Shown here piece by piece: positions 7,023-16,782 of a stretch of DNA of 64,000 nt. The translations under genes were made by a program, and so were the position numbers. Each line of letters opens with the position of its first letter. Position 1 is the first letter of the stretch. The notes below the pieces were generated by a model. That model saw nothing but the letters and a program-made list of their open reading frames with translations. It did no database searches and was not told where the DNA came from. The DNA comes from Bifidobacterium scardovii JCM 12489 = DSM 13734 (GTDB lineage Bacteria > Actinomycetota > Actinomycetes > Actinomycetales > Bifidobacteriaceae): the NCBI RefSeq assembly GCF_001042635.1, contig NZ_AP012331.1, positions 1,798,001 through 1,862,000 of the forward strand, given 5' to 3'.

Positions 7023-8144
7023 TCAGCGGCCGTAGGGCGTGACCACCACGCTGCAGCGCTGGAAGTTCTTGACGTCCACGTACCCGGTGGAGGCCATGGC
7101 GCGGCGCAGCGCGCCAATGTAGTTCACCTGGCCGTCGGCCTGATGGCTCGGCCCGAACAGGATCTGCTCGAGGGAACCGACCGTGCCGACATCGGTGCGG
7201 TAGCCGCGCGGTAGCGTCTGGTGGCGTGCCTCGGCACCCCAGTGCTTGCCGCGGCCGGGGGCTTCGGTGGCGCGGGCGAGGGGCGCGCCGAGCATCACCG
7301 CGTCGGCGCCCATGGCCAGCGCCTTGACGAAGCTGCCCGAGTCGCCCATGCCGCCGTCGGCGATGACCTGCACGTAGCGGCCGCCGGACTCGTCCATGTA
7401 GTCGCGGCGCGCCTCGGCGACGTCGGCGATCGCCGTGGCCATCGGGGCGTGCACGCCGATCGTGGTGCGCGTGGCGGACACGGCGCCGCCGCCGAACCCG
7501 ACCAGCACGCCGGCCGCGCCCGTGCGCATCAGATGCAGGGCGGCGGTGTAGTTGGCCGCGCCGCCGACGATGACCGGCACGTCGAGGTCGTAGATGAACT
7601 TCTTGAGATTGAGCGGCTCGTGGCCGTCCGAGACGTGCTCGGCGGAGACGACCGTGCCGCGGATCACGAACAGGTCGACGCCGGCGCCGACCACGGTGGA
7701 ATAGAACTCCTGCACATGCTGCGGCGACAGGGAGCCGGCGACGGTGACGCCGGCGTTGCGGATCTCATGCAGGCGGGCGGTGATCAGCTCGGCCTTGATC
7801 GGCTCGGCGTAGATCTCCTGGATGCGCCGCGTGGCATCTTCGGCCGGCAGCGAGGCGATCTCCTCGAACAGCGGCTCGGGATTCTCGTAACGGGTCCACA
7901 GGCCTTCGAGATCGAGCACGCCGAGGGCGCCGAGCTTGCCCATGGCGATCGCGGTCGCCGGGCTGGTCACCGAGTCCATCGGGGCGCCGATCACCGGCAC
8001 GTCGAATTCGTAGGCATCCACCTGCCAGGCCGTGGAGACGGCCTCGGGATCGCGGGTGCGGCGCGAGGGAACAATGGCGACGTCGTCGAGGGAGTAGGCC
8101 AGACGGCCCTTCTTGCCCAGACCGATTTCAATTTCCTGAGACAT
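7023..8144 (-). CDS. guaB3: GuaB3-family IMP dehydrogenase-related protein
   Basis: 373 residues, a single (beta/alpha)8 barrel without CBS domains, shorter than true GuaB. The N-terminal segment YSLDDVAIVPSRRTRD and VDVPVIGAPMDSVTSP-like block (FDVPVIGAPMDSVTSPATA) are characteristic of IMPDH barrels. The phosphate-binding part is VIADGGMGDSGSFVKALAMG. The loop that carries the catalytic Cys in true IMPDH reads GGGAVSATRTTIG here and has no Cys. That is normal for the actinobacterial GuaB3 group, whose biochemical role is unclear. The long upstream extension of the frame is excluded because MSQEIEIG is the family start. It is divergent from icd. Confidence 0.9.
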   Translation of the reverse strand: MSQEIEIGLGKKGRLAYSLDDVAIVPSRRTRDPEAVSTAWQVDAYEFDVPVIGAPMDSVTSPATAIAMGKLGALGVLDLEGLWTRYENPEPLFEEIASLPAEDATRRIQEIYAEPIKAELITARLHEIRNAGVTVAGSLSPQHVQEFYSTVVGAGVDLFVIRGTVVSAEHVSDGHEPLNLKKFIYDLDVPVIVGGAANYTAALHLMRTGAAGVLVGFGGGAVSATRTTIGVHAPMATAIADVAEARRDYMDESGGRYVQVIADGGMGDSGSFVKALAMGADAVMLGAPLARATEAPGRGKHWGAEARHQTLPRGYRTDVGTVGSLEQILFGPSHQADGQVNYIGALRRAMASTGYVDVKNFQRCSVVVTPYGR

Positions 8145-8343
8145 GGCTTCAAGGCTAATGCCGCCTCGTGACAGCCGCGACGCGCCGGCCGGACCACCGC
8201 ATGGCCGCGCGCCGCCCTTGCCGCACAGGGCCGGGACGCCCCTTCCGGACCGCATTCCCGACGAAATATGGGACCGCTCACCGGTTCGTTACAAAGATGC
8301 GCTATGACTTGACCCATACCCATTAGCCCCGCAAGGAGGAAGC

Positions 8344-9558
8344 ATGGCCAAAATCAAGGTCGAAGGCAAGGTCGTCGAACTCGACGGCGACGAGATGACC
8401 CGCGTCATCTGGAAGGACATCAAGGACAGGCTGATCCTGCCGTATCTGGACGTGGACCTCGAATACTACGACCTGGGCATCGAGAACCGCGACGCCACCG
8501 ACGACCAGGTGACCATCGACGCGGCCAAGGCGATCCAGCGCGAGCATGTGGGCGTCAAGTGCGCCACCATCACCCCCGACGAGGCCCGCGTCAAGGAGTT
8601 CGGGCTCAAGAAGATGTGGAAGTCCCCCAACGGCACGATCCGCAACATCCTGGGCGGTACGATCTTCCGCGAGCCGATCGTCATCTCCAACGTGCCGCGC
8701 CTGGTGCCCGGCTGGACCAAGCCGATCGTCGTGGCCCGCCACGCCTTCGGCGACCAGTACAAGGCCACCGACTTCAAGGTGCCCGGCGCCGGCCGGCTGA
8801 CCGTGACCTTCACCCCGGCCGACGGCTCCGAGCCGATCGAGCACGTGGTGTACGACTACCCCGGCGGCGGCGTGGCGCAGGTGCAGTACAACCTCAACGA
8901 TTCCATCCGCGGATTCGCCCGCGCCTGCTTCAACTACGGCCTGCTGCGCCACTACCCCGTGTACCTGTCGACCAAGAACACGATCCTCAAGGCCTACGAC
9001 GGCCAGTTCAAGGACATCTTCGCCGAGGTGTTCGAGACCGAATACAAGGCGCGTTACGAGGCCGAGGGACTGACCTACGAGCACCGCCTGATCGACGACA
9101 TGGTCGCCAGCTCCCTCAAGTGGCACGGCGGCTACGTGTGGGCGTGCAAGAACTACGACGGCGACGTGCAGTCCGACACCGTGGCCCAGGGCTTCGGCTC
9201 GCTCGGCCTCATGACCTCCGTGCTCATGACGCCCGACGGCCAGACCGTCGAGGCCGAGGCGGCGCACGGCACCGTGACCCGCCACTACCGCCGCTGGCAG
9301 AAGGGCGAGAAGACCTCCACGAATCCGATCGCGTCGATCTACGCGTGGACCGGCGGCCTCAAGCACCGCGCCGATCTCGACGGCACGCCCGAGGTTCGCC
9401 ACTTCGCGGAAACGCTGGAGAAGGTCATCATCTCCACCGTCGAGTCCGGCCGCATGACCAAGGACCTGGCGCTGCTGATCGGCCCGGATGAGCCGTGGCT
9501 CGACACCGACGGGTTCATGGACGCGCTGGATGGGGAGCTCGCCAAGGCGCTGCACTGA
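8344..9558 (+). CDS. icd: NADP-dependent isocitrate dehydrogenase
   Basis: 404 residues. It converts isocitrate to 2-oxoglutarate and CO2, making NADPH in the cytosol. It is of the homodimeric class shared with eukaryotic IDH: the start [20 protein letters not shown], the substrate loop [19 protein letters not shown], and [23 protein letters not shown] with its metal-binding Asp residues are all present, and AHGTVTRHY is the cofactor-binding loop. Length is normal. AAGGAGGAAGC precedes the ATG. In bifidobacteria, with an incomplete TCA cycle, it serves glutamate synthesis (general knowledge of the group). Confidence 0.97.
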   Translation: MAKIKVEGKVVELDGDEMTRVIWKDIKDRLILPYLDVDLEYYDLGIENRDATDDQVTIDAAKAIQREHVGVKCATITPDEARVKEFGLKKMWKSPNGTIRNILGGTIFREPIVISNVPRLVPGWTKPIVVARHAFGDQYKATDFKVPGAGRLTVTFTPADGSEPIEHVVYDYPGGGVAQVQYNLNDSIRGFARACFNYGLLRHYPVYLSTKNTILKAYDGQFKDIFAEVFETEYKARYEAEGLTYEHRLIDDMVASSLKWHGGYVWACKNYDGDVQSDTVAQGFGSLGLMTSVLMTPDGQTVEAEAAHGTVTRHYRRWQKGEKTSTNPIASIYAWTGGLKHRADLDGTPEVRHFAETLEKVIISTVESGRMTKDLALLIGPDEPWLDTDGFMDALDGELAKALH

Positions 9559-9631
9559 TCCCCGCGGCGCGGCGCGTCCGGGTGGCCGGGTGAGGCCAGG
9601 CCCCTCGCGCATGCGCATGCAAGGCGATACC

Positions 9632-9671
9632 AGGCCCGGATGGGCGCGTGCTCGCGCGCCCATCCGGGCCT
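9632..9671 (+). terminator. Hairpin after icd
   Basis: Seventeen-base perfect arms (9632-9648 and 9655-9671) with a 6-base loop, followed by only a short T-run. It lies between icd and the lipoprotein gene. Confidence 0.75.
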
Positions 9672-9733
9672 TTGCGCACCTGTGCTACTAGAATCGGCTA
9701 GCAGAATCAACCGCAACGCACGAAGGATGGAAC

Positions 9734-11377
9734 ATGGCTTCTCGAGGCAGGCTCATCGCCCTACGACTGACGGCCCTGGCGGCATGCATCGGCATGTCGC
9801 TCGGCCTCGCCGCCTGCGCATCGGGCACCCCGGCCGAGGGCACGGCCACCGACCAGCAGACGCAGACCGGCGAGCAGACCGCGGGCACCGGCGGCGTGGC
9901 CATCTTCACGCCCTCCGACGGCGTGACCATCTCGCAGCACACGCCGCTGAACAAGTGGACGAAATTCGTGCCCTCCCTGGTCAGCGCCCTGCGCGAGCAG
10001 CATGTGGCCAAGTCCGACATCGACACGTTCACGGCGGACAGCCTCGACAAGCAGAGCCGCGACATCCAGGACTACGTCGTCGACCACGTCTCCTCGTCCA
10101 ACGCGCAGTCGGATTCGTCGTCCAAGGCATCGGCCGACACGAAGGATTCCGGCAAGATCACGCTGGTCGTCGCGCCGGTCGCGTCGCCTGACGACACCGT
10201 CCGCCAGTACGGCGACTACGTCAGCCAGACGATCAAGGGCACCGACGGCGAGACGGTGGCGAGCGAGAAGGAGCAGACCGAGCGCGAGGCGGCGGACCGG
10301 CTGGTCTCCTCGCTCACGCTCGCGCAGGAGTCCGGCATGCACGTCGTGCTGCTGTCCAGCACGCCCGACGGGTTCCAGCCGGACGCCTACGTGCGGATGT
10401 CCACGGCCGAACAGATCGGCAAGATCCAGGCGGAGAAGCTCGTCGGCAAGCTGGCGCTGGCCTCGGCGAGCACCGACAACCCCAAGGCCATCGAGGTGTT
10501 GCTGCCCTATGACGCCGCCGCGGCGGACGGCACGGACTCCGGCGCATCCGGCGACGCGGCCGACGGCACGGCGTCCGAGGACAGCGCCGCGTTCGCCAAG
10601 GAGGCGTTCAAAGGCATCTGGTCCGTGCTGCAGCCGTATTTCAAGGCAGGCAAGGCCGTCTGCCCGTCCGCGTCGCTGACCGCCAGCACCACCGAGGACG
10701 ACTGGCAGGACGTGGCGTTCGCATCCGGGAAAACGGACAGCGTGCGCAACGAGCTCAAGGGCCGGCTCGGCATGAAAAGCGGGTCGGACCAGCACACCCG
10801 CATCGACGGCATCATCGCGCTGAACGACTACACCGCCTCGGATGTGGTCAAGACGCTCGACGAGCTCACCTACACCGGGTCGGCGGCCGACATCAACCCG
10901 TCAATCACCATCTCCGGCATCGTCGGCAACATCACCGGCAAGAAGGACCTGCAGCGCAAGGCCGTGCCGGACCCGATCAAATCGCCGGAGGCCGCGGACG
11001 ACGGCGCCGGCCAATCCGACGGCTCCACCGACGCGGACGGCGACGGCGCCGGCAAGGACGCCGAGGAGATCAACGCGCGCTGGCCGATCGTCACCGGCTA
11101 CGGCGCGTACGTGGACGCCATGCCGCAGATCGTCGCCGGCCAGCAGTGGATGACCGCGCTGGAGGACCGCGATACGCTGGCCGCCGACACGGCGACCGTG
11201 TGCGTGCTGCTCAACCAGGGCAAGCCGCTCACCTCGCAGGCCTACGTGAAGTCGACCAAGATCAACGGCAAGGGCGTACCCACGGTCATCGAGGACCTGC
11301 TGGCCGTCAGCGCCTCCAATCTCAAGACCACGCTGATCGACCCGGGGTACATCACGCTCGCCGAAGCCGGTCTATAA
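9734..11377 (+). CDS. Large lipoprotein with periplasmic-binding-protein-like architecture
   Basis: 547 residues. The signal peptide ends in the lipobox L-A-A-C (about residues 25-28), predicting a membrane-anchored extracytoplasmic protein. The body resembles the type I sugar-binding-protein plan: an early segment with a Q-x-x-D-I-Q-D-Y-V element (residues ~110), ASPDDTVRQYGDYVSQTIKG, an alternation of Rossmann-like strands (MHVVLLSSTP; GIIALNDYTASDVVKTLDEL), and a C-terminal lobe (WPIVTGYGAYVDAMPQIVAG). Ser/Asp/Gly-rich low-complexity inserts occur near 125-140, 270-285 and 420-445. No transporter genes are adjacent, so ligand and partner are unknown. The ribosome site is AAGGA seven bases before the ATG. 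Confidence 0.7.
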   Translation: MASRGRLIALRLTALAACIGMSLGLAACASGTPAEGTATDQQTQTGEQTAGTGGVAIFTPSDGVTISQHTPLNKWTKFVPSLVSALREQHVAKSDIDTFTADSLDKQSRDIQDYVVDHVSSSNAQSDSSSKASADTKDSGKITLVVAPVASPDDTVRQYGDYVSQTIKGTDGETVASEKEQTEREAADRLVSSLTLAQESGMHVVLLSSTPDGFQPDAYVRMSTAEQIGKIQAEKLVGKLALASASTDNPKAIEVLLPYDAAAADGTDSGASGDAADGTASEDSAAFAKEAFKGIWSVLQPYFKAGKAVCPSASLTASTTEDDWQDVAFASGKTDSVRNELKGRLGMKSGSDQHTRIDGIIALNDYTASDVVKTLDELTYTGSAADINPSITISGIVGNITGKKDLQRKAVPDPIKSPEAADDGAGQSDGSTDADGDGAGKDAEEINARWPIVTGYGAYVDAMPQIVAGQQWMTALEDRDTLAADTATVCVLLNQGKPLTSQAYVKSTKINGKGVPTVIEDLLAVSASNLKTTLIDPGYITLAEAGL

Positions 11378-11485
11378 GCCCACGCCGTGCTGGCAGCCCG
11401 ATAGGCCGTTCCGGCGTCTTCCGAGCGCTTCTGCCAGGGCCGGGAATCATCCTTCCGTTCCCTGGTCCGCAGACCGTGCGGCACA

Positions 11486-11536
11486 TATGACGAGGCCCCT
11501 CCGGCACATCGTGTCGGAGGGGCCTCGTTGGCATAT
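11486..11536. terminator. Convergent bidirectional terminator
   Basis: A palindrome built on CGAGGCCCCTCCG and its complement, with one bulged base, flanked by CATATG on both sides. It lies between the lipoprotein gene (+) and the acyl-CoA synthetase gene (-) and can serve both. Confidence 0.75.
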
Positions 11537-11562
11537 GAGTGCCGTTGTCGGGGGCGCCGGGA

Positions 11563-13374
11563 TCAGCGCTTGCCGGCGTAGATCACGTTGTCGATGAGAT
11601 CGCGGTAGTGCTCGGTGATGACCTGGCGGCGGGCCTTCATACTGGCCGTGACCATGCCGTTGTCCTCGGTGAACGCATCGTCCACGATCACGAACTTGCG
11701 GATCGACTCGGCGCGGGACACCAACTCGTTGGCCTTGTTCACCGCACGCTCCACTTCGGCGTACACGATCGGGCTCTTCGCGGCCTCGGCCAGGTCGGCC
11801 ACCGGTTCGGCCCCCTGCGCCTTGAGCCAAGTGTTCGTCTCCGTCAGGTCGATGGACACGATCGCCGCGATGAACGGCTTGCGATCGCCGACCAGCACGC
11901 ACTGGTCGACCACGGCCGAGGTCATGACGGAGGCCTCCAGCTCGCCGGGAGACACGTTCTTGCCGCCGGCGGTGATGATCAGGTCCTTCTTGCGCCCGGT
12001 CAGCGAGACGAAGCCCTCGTCGTCGATCGATCCGAGGTCGCCGGTATGCAGCCATCCGTCGACGATCTGCTGCTTGGTGATCTCGGGATGGTTATGGTAC
12101 CCGACGCACACGGCCGGGCTCTTGATGCACAGCTCGCCCTCCTCGTCGACGCCCATCGTGACGCCCTGCATCGGCAGGCCGATCGTGCCGATCTTGTAGC
12201 CGGAGGTCGGGTTCACGCTGGACGGCGCGCAGGTTTCGGTCATGCCGTAGCCTTCGAGCAGCGGCAGGCCGACGCCGTTGAAGAAGTGGGCGATCGAGGC
12301 GTCGAGCGGCGCGCCGCCGGACACCGCGTACTCCACATTGCCGCCGAACACGTCCATGATCGTCGAGTAGACCAGCTTGCCGTACAGCGCGTGCTTGGCC
12401 GCGAGCGCGAACGGGATCGGATCGCCGGACTGCTGCGCATAGGACCAGTCGCGCGCGGCCTGCGTGGCGCCCGCGAAGATGCGCCCCTTCAGCCCGGCGC
12501 CGGCCTTCTGTGAGGCGGCGTTGTAGATCTTCTCGAAGATGCGCGGCACGGCCAGGATGAAGGTCGGCTTGAACGCGCTGAAATCGGCCAAGATGGTCTT
12601 GAGGTTGCTCGACAGGCCGAGCGTGACGTTGCCGGCGAAGCAGAAGAACTGCATGTACCGGGCGAACACGTGCGCCAGCGGCAGGAACAGCAGCAGGCGG
12701 CGGTTCGGCTTCATCGCGATGTCGGGCATGGAGTGCACGCCCGAGTAGGTGATGAACACGAAGTTGCGGTGGCTCAGCTCGATGCCCTTGGGCGTGCCCG
12801 TCGATCCGGAGGTGTAGACGATCGTCGCCAGGTCGTCGCCCTTGACGGCGCGCTCGCGTTCGCGGAACTCGGCTTCGCTGACGGCGCGCCCATATTCCAC
12901 GATGGTGTCGATGGCGCCGCAGTCGATGACGTACACGTCGCCGAGGTCCGGGCAGTCGCCGCGCACGGATTCGATCTTGTCGCGCTGCATGTCGTTCTCG
13001 GCGAACGCCATCTTCACGTTCGAGTCGTTGAAGATCATCCTGACCTGCGCGGGGGAATTCGTCTCATAGACCGGCACGGTGAGCGCGCCGATCGACATGA
13101 TGGCCATGTCGAGCGCCGTCCACTGCCAGCAGGTGTGGGCGATCACGGCCACGGCGTCGCCGGGCATGATGCCGCGCGCGATCAGGCCCTTGGCGATGGC
13201 GACGACCTTGTCGCGGAACTCGGTGGCGCTGAACGACCGCCATGCGCCGGCGTCATCCTTGTATTCGATCAGGGAATCGTTCGGCGTGCGCTCGACTCGT
13301 TCCTCGAGGATCGAGAACAGGTTCCTATCGTCATCGATCGGCGTTTCGAGCGGACGGGTGTATTCCTTCAGCAT
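11563..13374 (-). CDS. Long-chain fatty acid--CoA ligase (AMP-binding enzyme)
   Basis: 603 residues, full length for the family. Motifs are A3 P-loop-like TIVYTSGSTGTPKGIELSH near residue 180, VFSGGAPLD-like region (EYAVSGGAPLDASIAHFF), LEGYGMTETCAPS near 380, and the hinge/C-terminal motif DGWLHTGDLGSIDDEGFVSLTGRKKDLI with GGKNVSPGELE. It activates fatty acids to acyl-CoA through acyl-AMP at the inner face of the membrane. The exact chain length and physiological role in an organism without beta-oxidation are uncertain; lipid recycling is likely. The start has GGGAGACATC before the ATG. Monocistronic. Confidence 0.93.
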   Translation of the reverse strand: MLKEYTRPLETPIDDDRNLFSILEERVERTPNDSLIEYKDDAGAWRSFSATEFRDKVVAIAKGLIARGIMPGDAVAVIAHTCWQWTALDMAIMSIGALTVPVYETNSPAQVRMIFNDSNVKMAFAENDMQRDKIESVRGDCPDLGDVYVIDCGAIDTIVEYGRAVSEAEFRERERAVKGDDLATIVYTSGSTGTPKGIELSHRNFVFITYSGVHSMPDIAMKPNRRLLLFLPLAHVFARYMQFFCFAGNVTLGLSSNLKTILADFSAFKPTFILAVPRIFEKIYNAASQKAGAGLKGRIFAGATQAARDWSYAQQSGDPIPFALAAKHALYGKLVYSTIMDVFGGNVEYAVSGGAPLDASIAHFFNGVGLPLLEGYGMTETCAPSSVNPTSGYKIGTIGLPMQGVTMGVDEEGELCIKSPAVCVGYHNHPEITKQQIVDGWLHTGDLGSIDDEGFVSLTGRKKDLIITAGGKNVSPGELEASVMTSAVVDQCVLVGDRKPFIAAIVSIDLTETNTWLKAQGAEPVADLAEAAKSPIVYAEVERAVNKANELVSRAESIRKFVIVDDAFTEDNGMVTASMKARRQVITEHYRDLIDNVIYAGKR

Positions 13375-13636
13375 GATGTCTCCCTCATGAGTCGTTCCAT
13401 CCCGATCTTAACGTCGCGGTCCAACAAATCGCGGCATCGACGCCGACATCACGCGCACGGCGGATTGGCGTGCGCTCCGCACGGGAATGTCGCAAGACGT
13501 TCCCCGTGGCGATCTTTCTGGCGATATTCCTAACGATTCTCTTCTGGATGTTTCCATGCGGTTCCGTACGGTTCCGGGCGCGCACCGCCCGTTCCGGCCC
13601 GCACCCGCCTTGCCATCCGCCCTGTCTCCCGCCTTA

Positions 13637-14467
13637 CTATCCGCCATCGTCGGCGACCGGTTTGAGCGCGATCCGGCGCCGCGACGCCAGTTCGGCCGGA
13701 TCCGCGTACTCCCGTTCGCCGCGTTTGACGCCCCAGTGCACGCACGATCCGTCGCAATGGTCGGAGTGGCCCGCGACGCGGGCGATCGGGGCGCCCCTGC
13801 GCACCCGCGAACCGACCGCCAGCGTACTTGCCGCCGGTTCGAGCGTCGAAGTGACGCGGCCATGACGGACGCTGACCACCGACTTGCCGCCGACCGTTCC
13901 CGCGAAGACGACCATGCCGTCAGCCGGCGCCAGCAGCTCGCCTCCGTCCCGGATCGCGAGGTCGACGCCCCGGTGTCCCGGCAGCCACGGCTGTTCGGGT
14001 CCGTCGAAGGGACGGGACACCCGCGGCGCGGCCACGGGCCAGGTCATGGCGGCGCCGCAGCCACGGCCGCCCGTACCGCGAACCGCACCCGGCGGCACGG
14101 ACTCCGACGATATCGTCCCCACCGGCACCACGTCCACCGACACCGTCTCCACGGACATTCCCTCCGCCGATACCACGTCCGGCGTCACCGGCGGAGCATA
14201 TCCGCTACGCTCCGTCCCGGCGCATGCGGCCCGGGCGGGCGTATTCCTCACGGAAGGCGCTGCCGCGCGCGCCTCGGCCCGGGTGCGCGGCATCCCGCCG
14301 CTCCGGGAGAGCCCGCCCGAGCCGATGATCAGCAGGATCATCATCACGCCCATCAGGATGACGGCGAGATACATCCGTATGCGCCGCCAATGCTCCCTGC
14401 GTCGGCGTTCCCAATCGTCCTGCATGTCCTGGTAGCGCAGCCGCCGCCGGTATTCTTCCTGATCCAT
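13637..14467 (-). CDS. Membrane-anchored M23 (LytM-type) peptidase
   Basis: 276 residues. A basic cytoplasmic N-terminus (REHWRRIRM) is followed by one membrane helix (about residues 32-50), a Ser/Val/Pro-rich linker, and an M23 domain from about 150. Motif HRGVDLA carries the first His and Asp ligands. The H-x-H motif reads C-V-H-W-G-V, so the first of the two histidines is replaced by Cys, as in a number of actinobacterial M23 proteins; whether the enzyme is active is therefore uncertain. The likely role is peptidoglycan hydrolysis or regulation at the cell surface. Start chosen at MDQEEYRR with GGGAG upstream. Confidence 0.85.
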   Translation of the reverse strand: MDQEEYRRRLRYQDMQDDWERRRREHWRRIRMYLAVILMGVMMILLIIGSGGLSRSGGMPRTRAEARAAAPSVRNTPARAACAGTERSGYAPPVTPDVVSAEGMSVETVSVDVVPVGTISSESVPPGAVRGTGGRGCGAAMTWPVAAPRVSRPFDGPEQPWLPGHRGVDLAIRDGGELLAPADGMVVFAGTVGGKSVVSVRHGRVTSTLEPAASTLAVGSRVRRGAPIARVAGHSDHCDGSCVHWGVKRGEREYADPAELASRRRIALKPVADDGG

Positions 14468-14592
14468 CGCGTGTCTCCCGCCCGGTGTCGTTCCTGTACG
14501 GACTTCCCACCCGCGCGCCCGGTCTCCATGACACCGCTGTGCCACGCCGAAAACGCAGTGGGACCACCACCATGCGGAGAAACGCCGGTCGT

Positions 14593-14624
14593 TGTCCAGC
14601 CGGATCGGCCCTTGTGGTCGAAGG
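14593..14624 (-). promoter_or_regulatory. Shared upstream element, copy 1
   Basis: Two 12-mers, TGTCCAGCCGGA (14593-14604) and TGTGGTCGAAGG (14613-14624), separated by 8 bases. The same two blocks with the same spacing recur at 31329-31360 upstream of comEA. A consensus DnaA box TTATCCACA lies at 14633-14641 and TTGTGGACAA at about 14665-14674. Confidence 0.5.
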
Positions 14625-14708
14625 CCCCGTACTTATCCACACCCGGCGTGTCGCTCCACATGCATTGTGGACAAGAGAACGTGATGAACCGAAGTGATGA
14701 GCGGAACG

Positions 14709-15083
14709 CTAGAACAGGGGGTCCATGCCGTCGGCGGCCGGTTTGACGCCGCGGCCCTTGTACCGGGCCTCGACCGCCCAGGAGCCGTTCCGGTTGACCG
14801 GGCGCGCGTCGAACTGCATGCTTTCGAAGCCGCGGCGCTTGCCCTGCCTGATCTTCCACGCCGCCTTCCACGCGGAATCGCGGTTGGCCGCGTCGGCGAT
14901 CGACTGCCATCCACGATGGGCCATAAGCCATGCCGCCAATGCGGGGCCATTCTTTTTCACCGTGCCGATCGGGCGTTGGTCCTCAACGGTCGCATCGAGA
15001 TGCTGGCGACGGCAGCGCTGCAGGAATGCCGACGCCTCGCGCGCGTCGTCGAATACGACCCTGACCACCGTTCTTTCCGCCAT
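14709..15083 (-). CDS. Small basic hypothetical protein
   Basis: 124 residues from MAERTVVRVVFDD; two upstream in-frame starts (15101 and 15119) are possible and the ribosome site does not decide between them. It begins with a beta-strand/helix unit (RVVFDDAREASAFLQRCRRQ), followed by K-K-N-G-P-A-L-A-A-W-L-M and a basic region (KIRQGKRRGFESM), ending in a strand with a GSWAVEARYKGR pattern. The composition suggests nucleic-acid or phosphate binding, but no family is recognised. It lies upstream of, and possibly in the same transcript as, the M23 gene. Confidence 0.6.
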   Translation of the reverse strand: MAERTVVRVVFDDAREASAFLQRCRRQHLDATVEDQRPIGTVKKNGPALAAWLMAHRGWQSIADAANRDSAWKAAWKIRQGKRRGFESMQFDARPVNRNGSWAVEARYKGRGVKPAADGMDPLF

Positions 15084-15288
15084 GCGCCGATTGTACCTCA
15101 TACTCCCCCGTTCCCCCATCGTGCCATCCCCTTTCCCCGATAACGCACGGGGATGACCGCAGGGCGGTCGGCATCGAATACGTTCCGCAGGCAACCAGTG
15201 TCCCATACCATGGATTTGTTAACGAATTCCGATTCCTCTCCTGAAGGGAACCGGGCATAGCAAACGGATTAGCCGACGCAGGATGATA

Positions 15289-16236
15289 TCAGCGCGTGAG
15301 GCCAGTGCCGTCCGTCATTCCCTGCGACCCTGGCATTCCGGGAATCATGCCGGCAGAAGACGGCGTATCGTAGAATGCACTCACCTGTTCGGCGGCCCAG
15401 GTGCGCCATCTCGGGGATCCGACCGTGGCGGACATGAGATCCGACGGCAAGAACCGACGCATCTCAGCGACAAAGTCGGTCGACTCAATCACGCCGGCAA
15501 TCCCGGCCAGCCGGTCGGAGCGGTTCATCCAACGGGTTTCCTCACCGTAATCGGATGCCTTCGCCGCCACCATTCCCATTGCGCGTGCCGGATCGACATC
15601 GGCTCGTGCCGACAGCCAGCACATATCCCACAGGTCGCGTCGTCGCAGGTGTGACGAACAGGCATAGGAGAGCAGCTTGTCGGCGAGGATCTCGGTGGGG
15701 CTTTCCACGTTGAGGATGATCTGGCCGGACAATGCGGGGAACATCGGATAGTTGACCAAGGCCGGACGCGGTTGTGGCTCGTAGGAGGGGATCGACGCCA
15801 CTTCCAGCTTGATCACCTGGCTCGGCAGATCCTTGCGCTGTCCGGCGGTGCGAATCATGATACGCCACTTGCGTATCAAACCGTCGGCATCAGGCCGCGG
15901 CTCCCTGACCCGCACCATCACATCGTCGCCCATACCGGAAAGGGAATCGGAAAGGCAGGATCCAAGCCCCTTGAGGGCATCCAGATCGAATGCCGTACCA
16001 CCCGCGAAGTCAAGGTCCTCGCTGTATCTCGGCGACCCGTGGCACATGCGCAGACTTGTGCCGCCTTGGAACACCAGCGAGGAGAAGAACCCCTCCCTCG
16101 ACATGGCGGACAGGATGCGGTAGTGCAGCAGCTCCTTCTCGACCACGGGCAGCAGGCTTACCATGCCCTCGCCCCCAACCGCAACGATCTGAGCCGCCAT
16201 GGCCTTGTAGTCGTAGGTGCCGTCAGTTCCAGTCAT
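15289..16236 (-). CDS. abiEii: AbiEii-type nucleotidyltransferase toxin (type IV TA)
   Basis: 315 residues. The nucleotidyltransferase signature is FQGGTSLRMCHGSPRYSEDLDF, with G-G-T-S-L near residue 60 and the metal-binding D-L-D pair about 15 residues later. A second conserved element is K-L-E-V-A-S-I-P and the helical core LLSYACSSHLRRRDLWDM (the R-x-K-D-x-x-D equivalent). Family members transfer nucleotides, in some cases onto tRNA acceptor ends, and cause growth arrest or abortive infection. The start at 16236 has GGAGG upstream and overlaps the antitoxin gene by 14 bases, so the pair is coupled. The tail rich in P-G-M-x-G-S-Q is probably disordered. Confidence 0.88.
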   Translation of the reverse strand: MTGTDGTYDYKAMAAQIVAVGGEGMVSLLPVVEKELLHYRILSAMSREGFFSSLVFQGGTSLRMCHGSPRYSEDLDFAGGTAFDLDALKGLGSCLSDSLSGMGDDVMVRVREPRPDADGLIRKWRIMIRTAGQRKDLPSQVIKLEVASIPSYEPQPRPALVNYPMFPALSGQIILNVESPTEILADKLLSYACSSHLRRRDLWDMCWLSARADVDPARAMGMVAAKASDYGEETRWMNRSDRLAGIAGVIESTDFVAEMRRFLPSDLMSATVGSPRWRTWAAEQVSAFYDTPSSAGMIPGMPGSQGMTDGTGLTR

Positions 16237-16774
16237 CGTCGTCCTCCAGTTCATCCATGTCCATCAGATCGAGATTGCGCCCGGTGGCTTTCAGATCACG
16301 ATATGCCCATTGTTTCGACGCGAGGGGTGTCAATCCACCGTCGCGGGCGATCAGGTTCGGCAGGATACGGCTCCATTGAAGCTTGCAATGCGTGAACTCG
16401 ATTACCCCATACGGGGTTCGGGTCTCGCCCTCGCGGCCCGTAGTCATGAATGTGACCCTATCCACCGGAATCTGGCTGATCATGTTCCAGCGCGACAACG
16501 CGCTCTCCAGACTCTCCCATACCAGCTCGCCGGGGCGCAGCCGCCGCGCCACCTGATGAAGAGTCCCCTCGCCGATATGCGAGGAATACGCGAATACGTA
16601 CACGCCACGGGCGGCACGCGTCAGAATTTTCGCTGAGACCAAGCTTGACAGGGTCCGATCCAGCTTCTGACCCTGCTCTCCCAGTACGACGGCCAGCTCG
16701 TTCTTGCAATACACATAACACGAGTAGCCAGAGTCCATCTTGCGCAGCCGGTTCATGGCTCCACTTCTTTTCAT
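16223..16774 (-). CDS. abiEi: AbiEi-type antitoxin and autorepressor
   Basis: 183 residues. The N-terminal winged helix-turn-helix (residues ~22-60: L-x-x-V-L-G-E-Q-G, L-D-R-T-L-S-S-L-V-S-A-K-I-L-T-R-A-A-R-G-V-Y) is followed by the AbiEi C-terminal domain (SHIGEGTLHQVARRL, VTFMTTGREGETRTPYG). It ends in an acidic tail. In this family the antitoxin represses the operon by binding inverted repeats upstream, and such repeats are present here at 16783-16859. An alternative start at 16756 has a GTGGAG site; the ATG at 16774 would be close to leaderless, lying 8 bases past TATACT. Confidence 0.88.
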   Translation of the reverse strand: MKRSGAMNRLRKMDSGYSCYVYCKNELAVVLGEQGQKLDRTLSSLVSAKILTRAARGVYVFAYSSHIGEGTLHQVARRLRPGELVWESLESALSRWNMISQIPVDRVTFMTTGREGETRTPYGVIEFTHCKLQWSRILPNLIARDGGLTPLASKQWAYRDLKATGRNLDLMDMDELEDDDDWN

Positions 16775-16782
16775 AGAAACTA

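Noticed and set aside
14633..14674. Replication origin because of DnaA-box-like strings
   Set aside because: Only two boxes, no AT-rich unwinding region and no dnaA/dnaN genes nearby.
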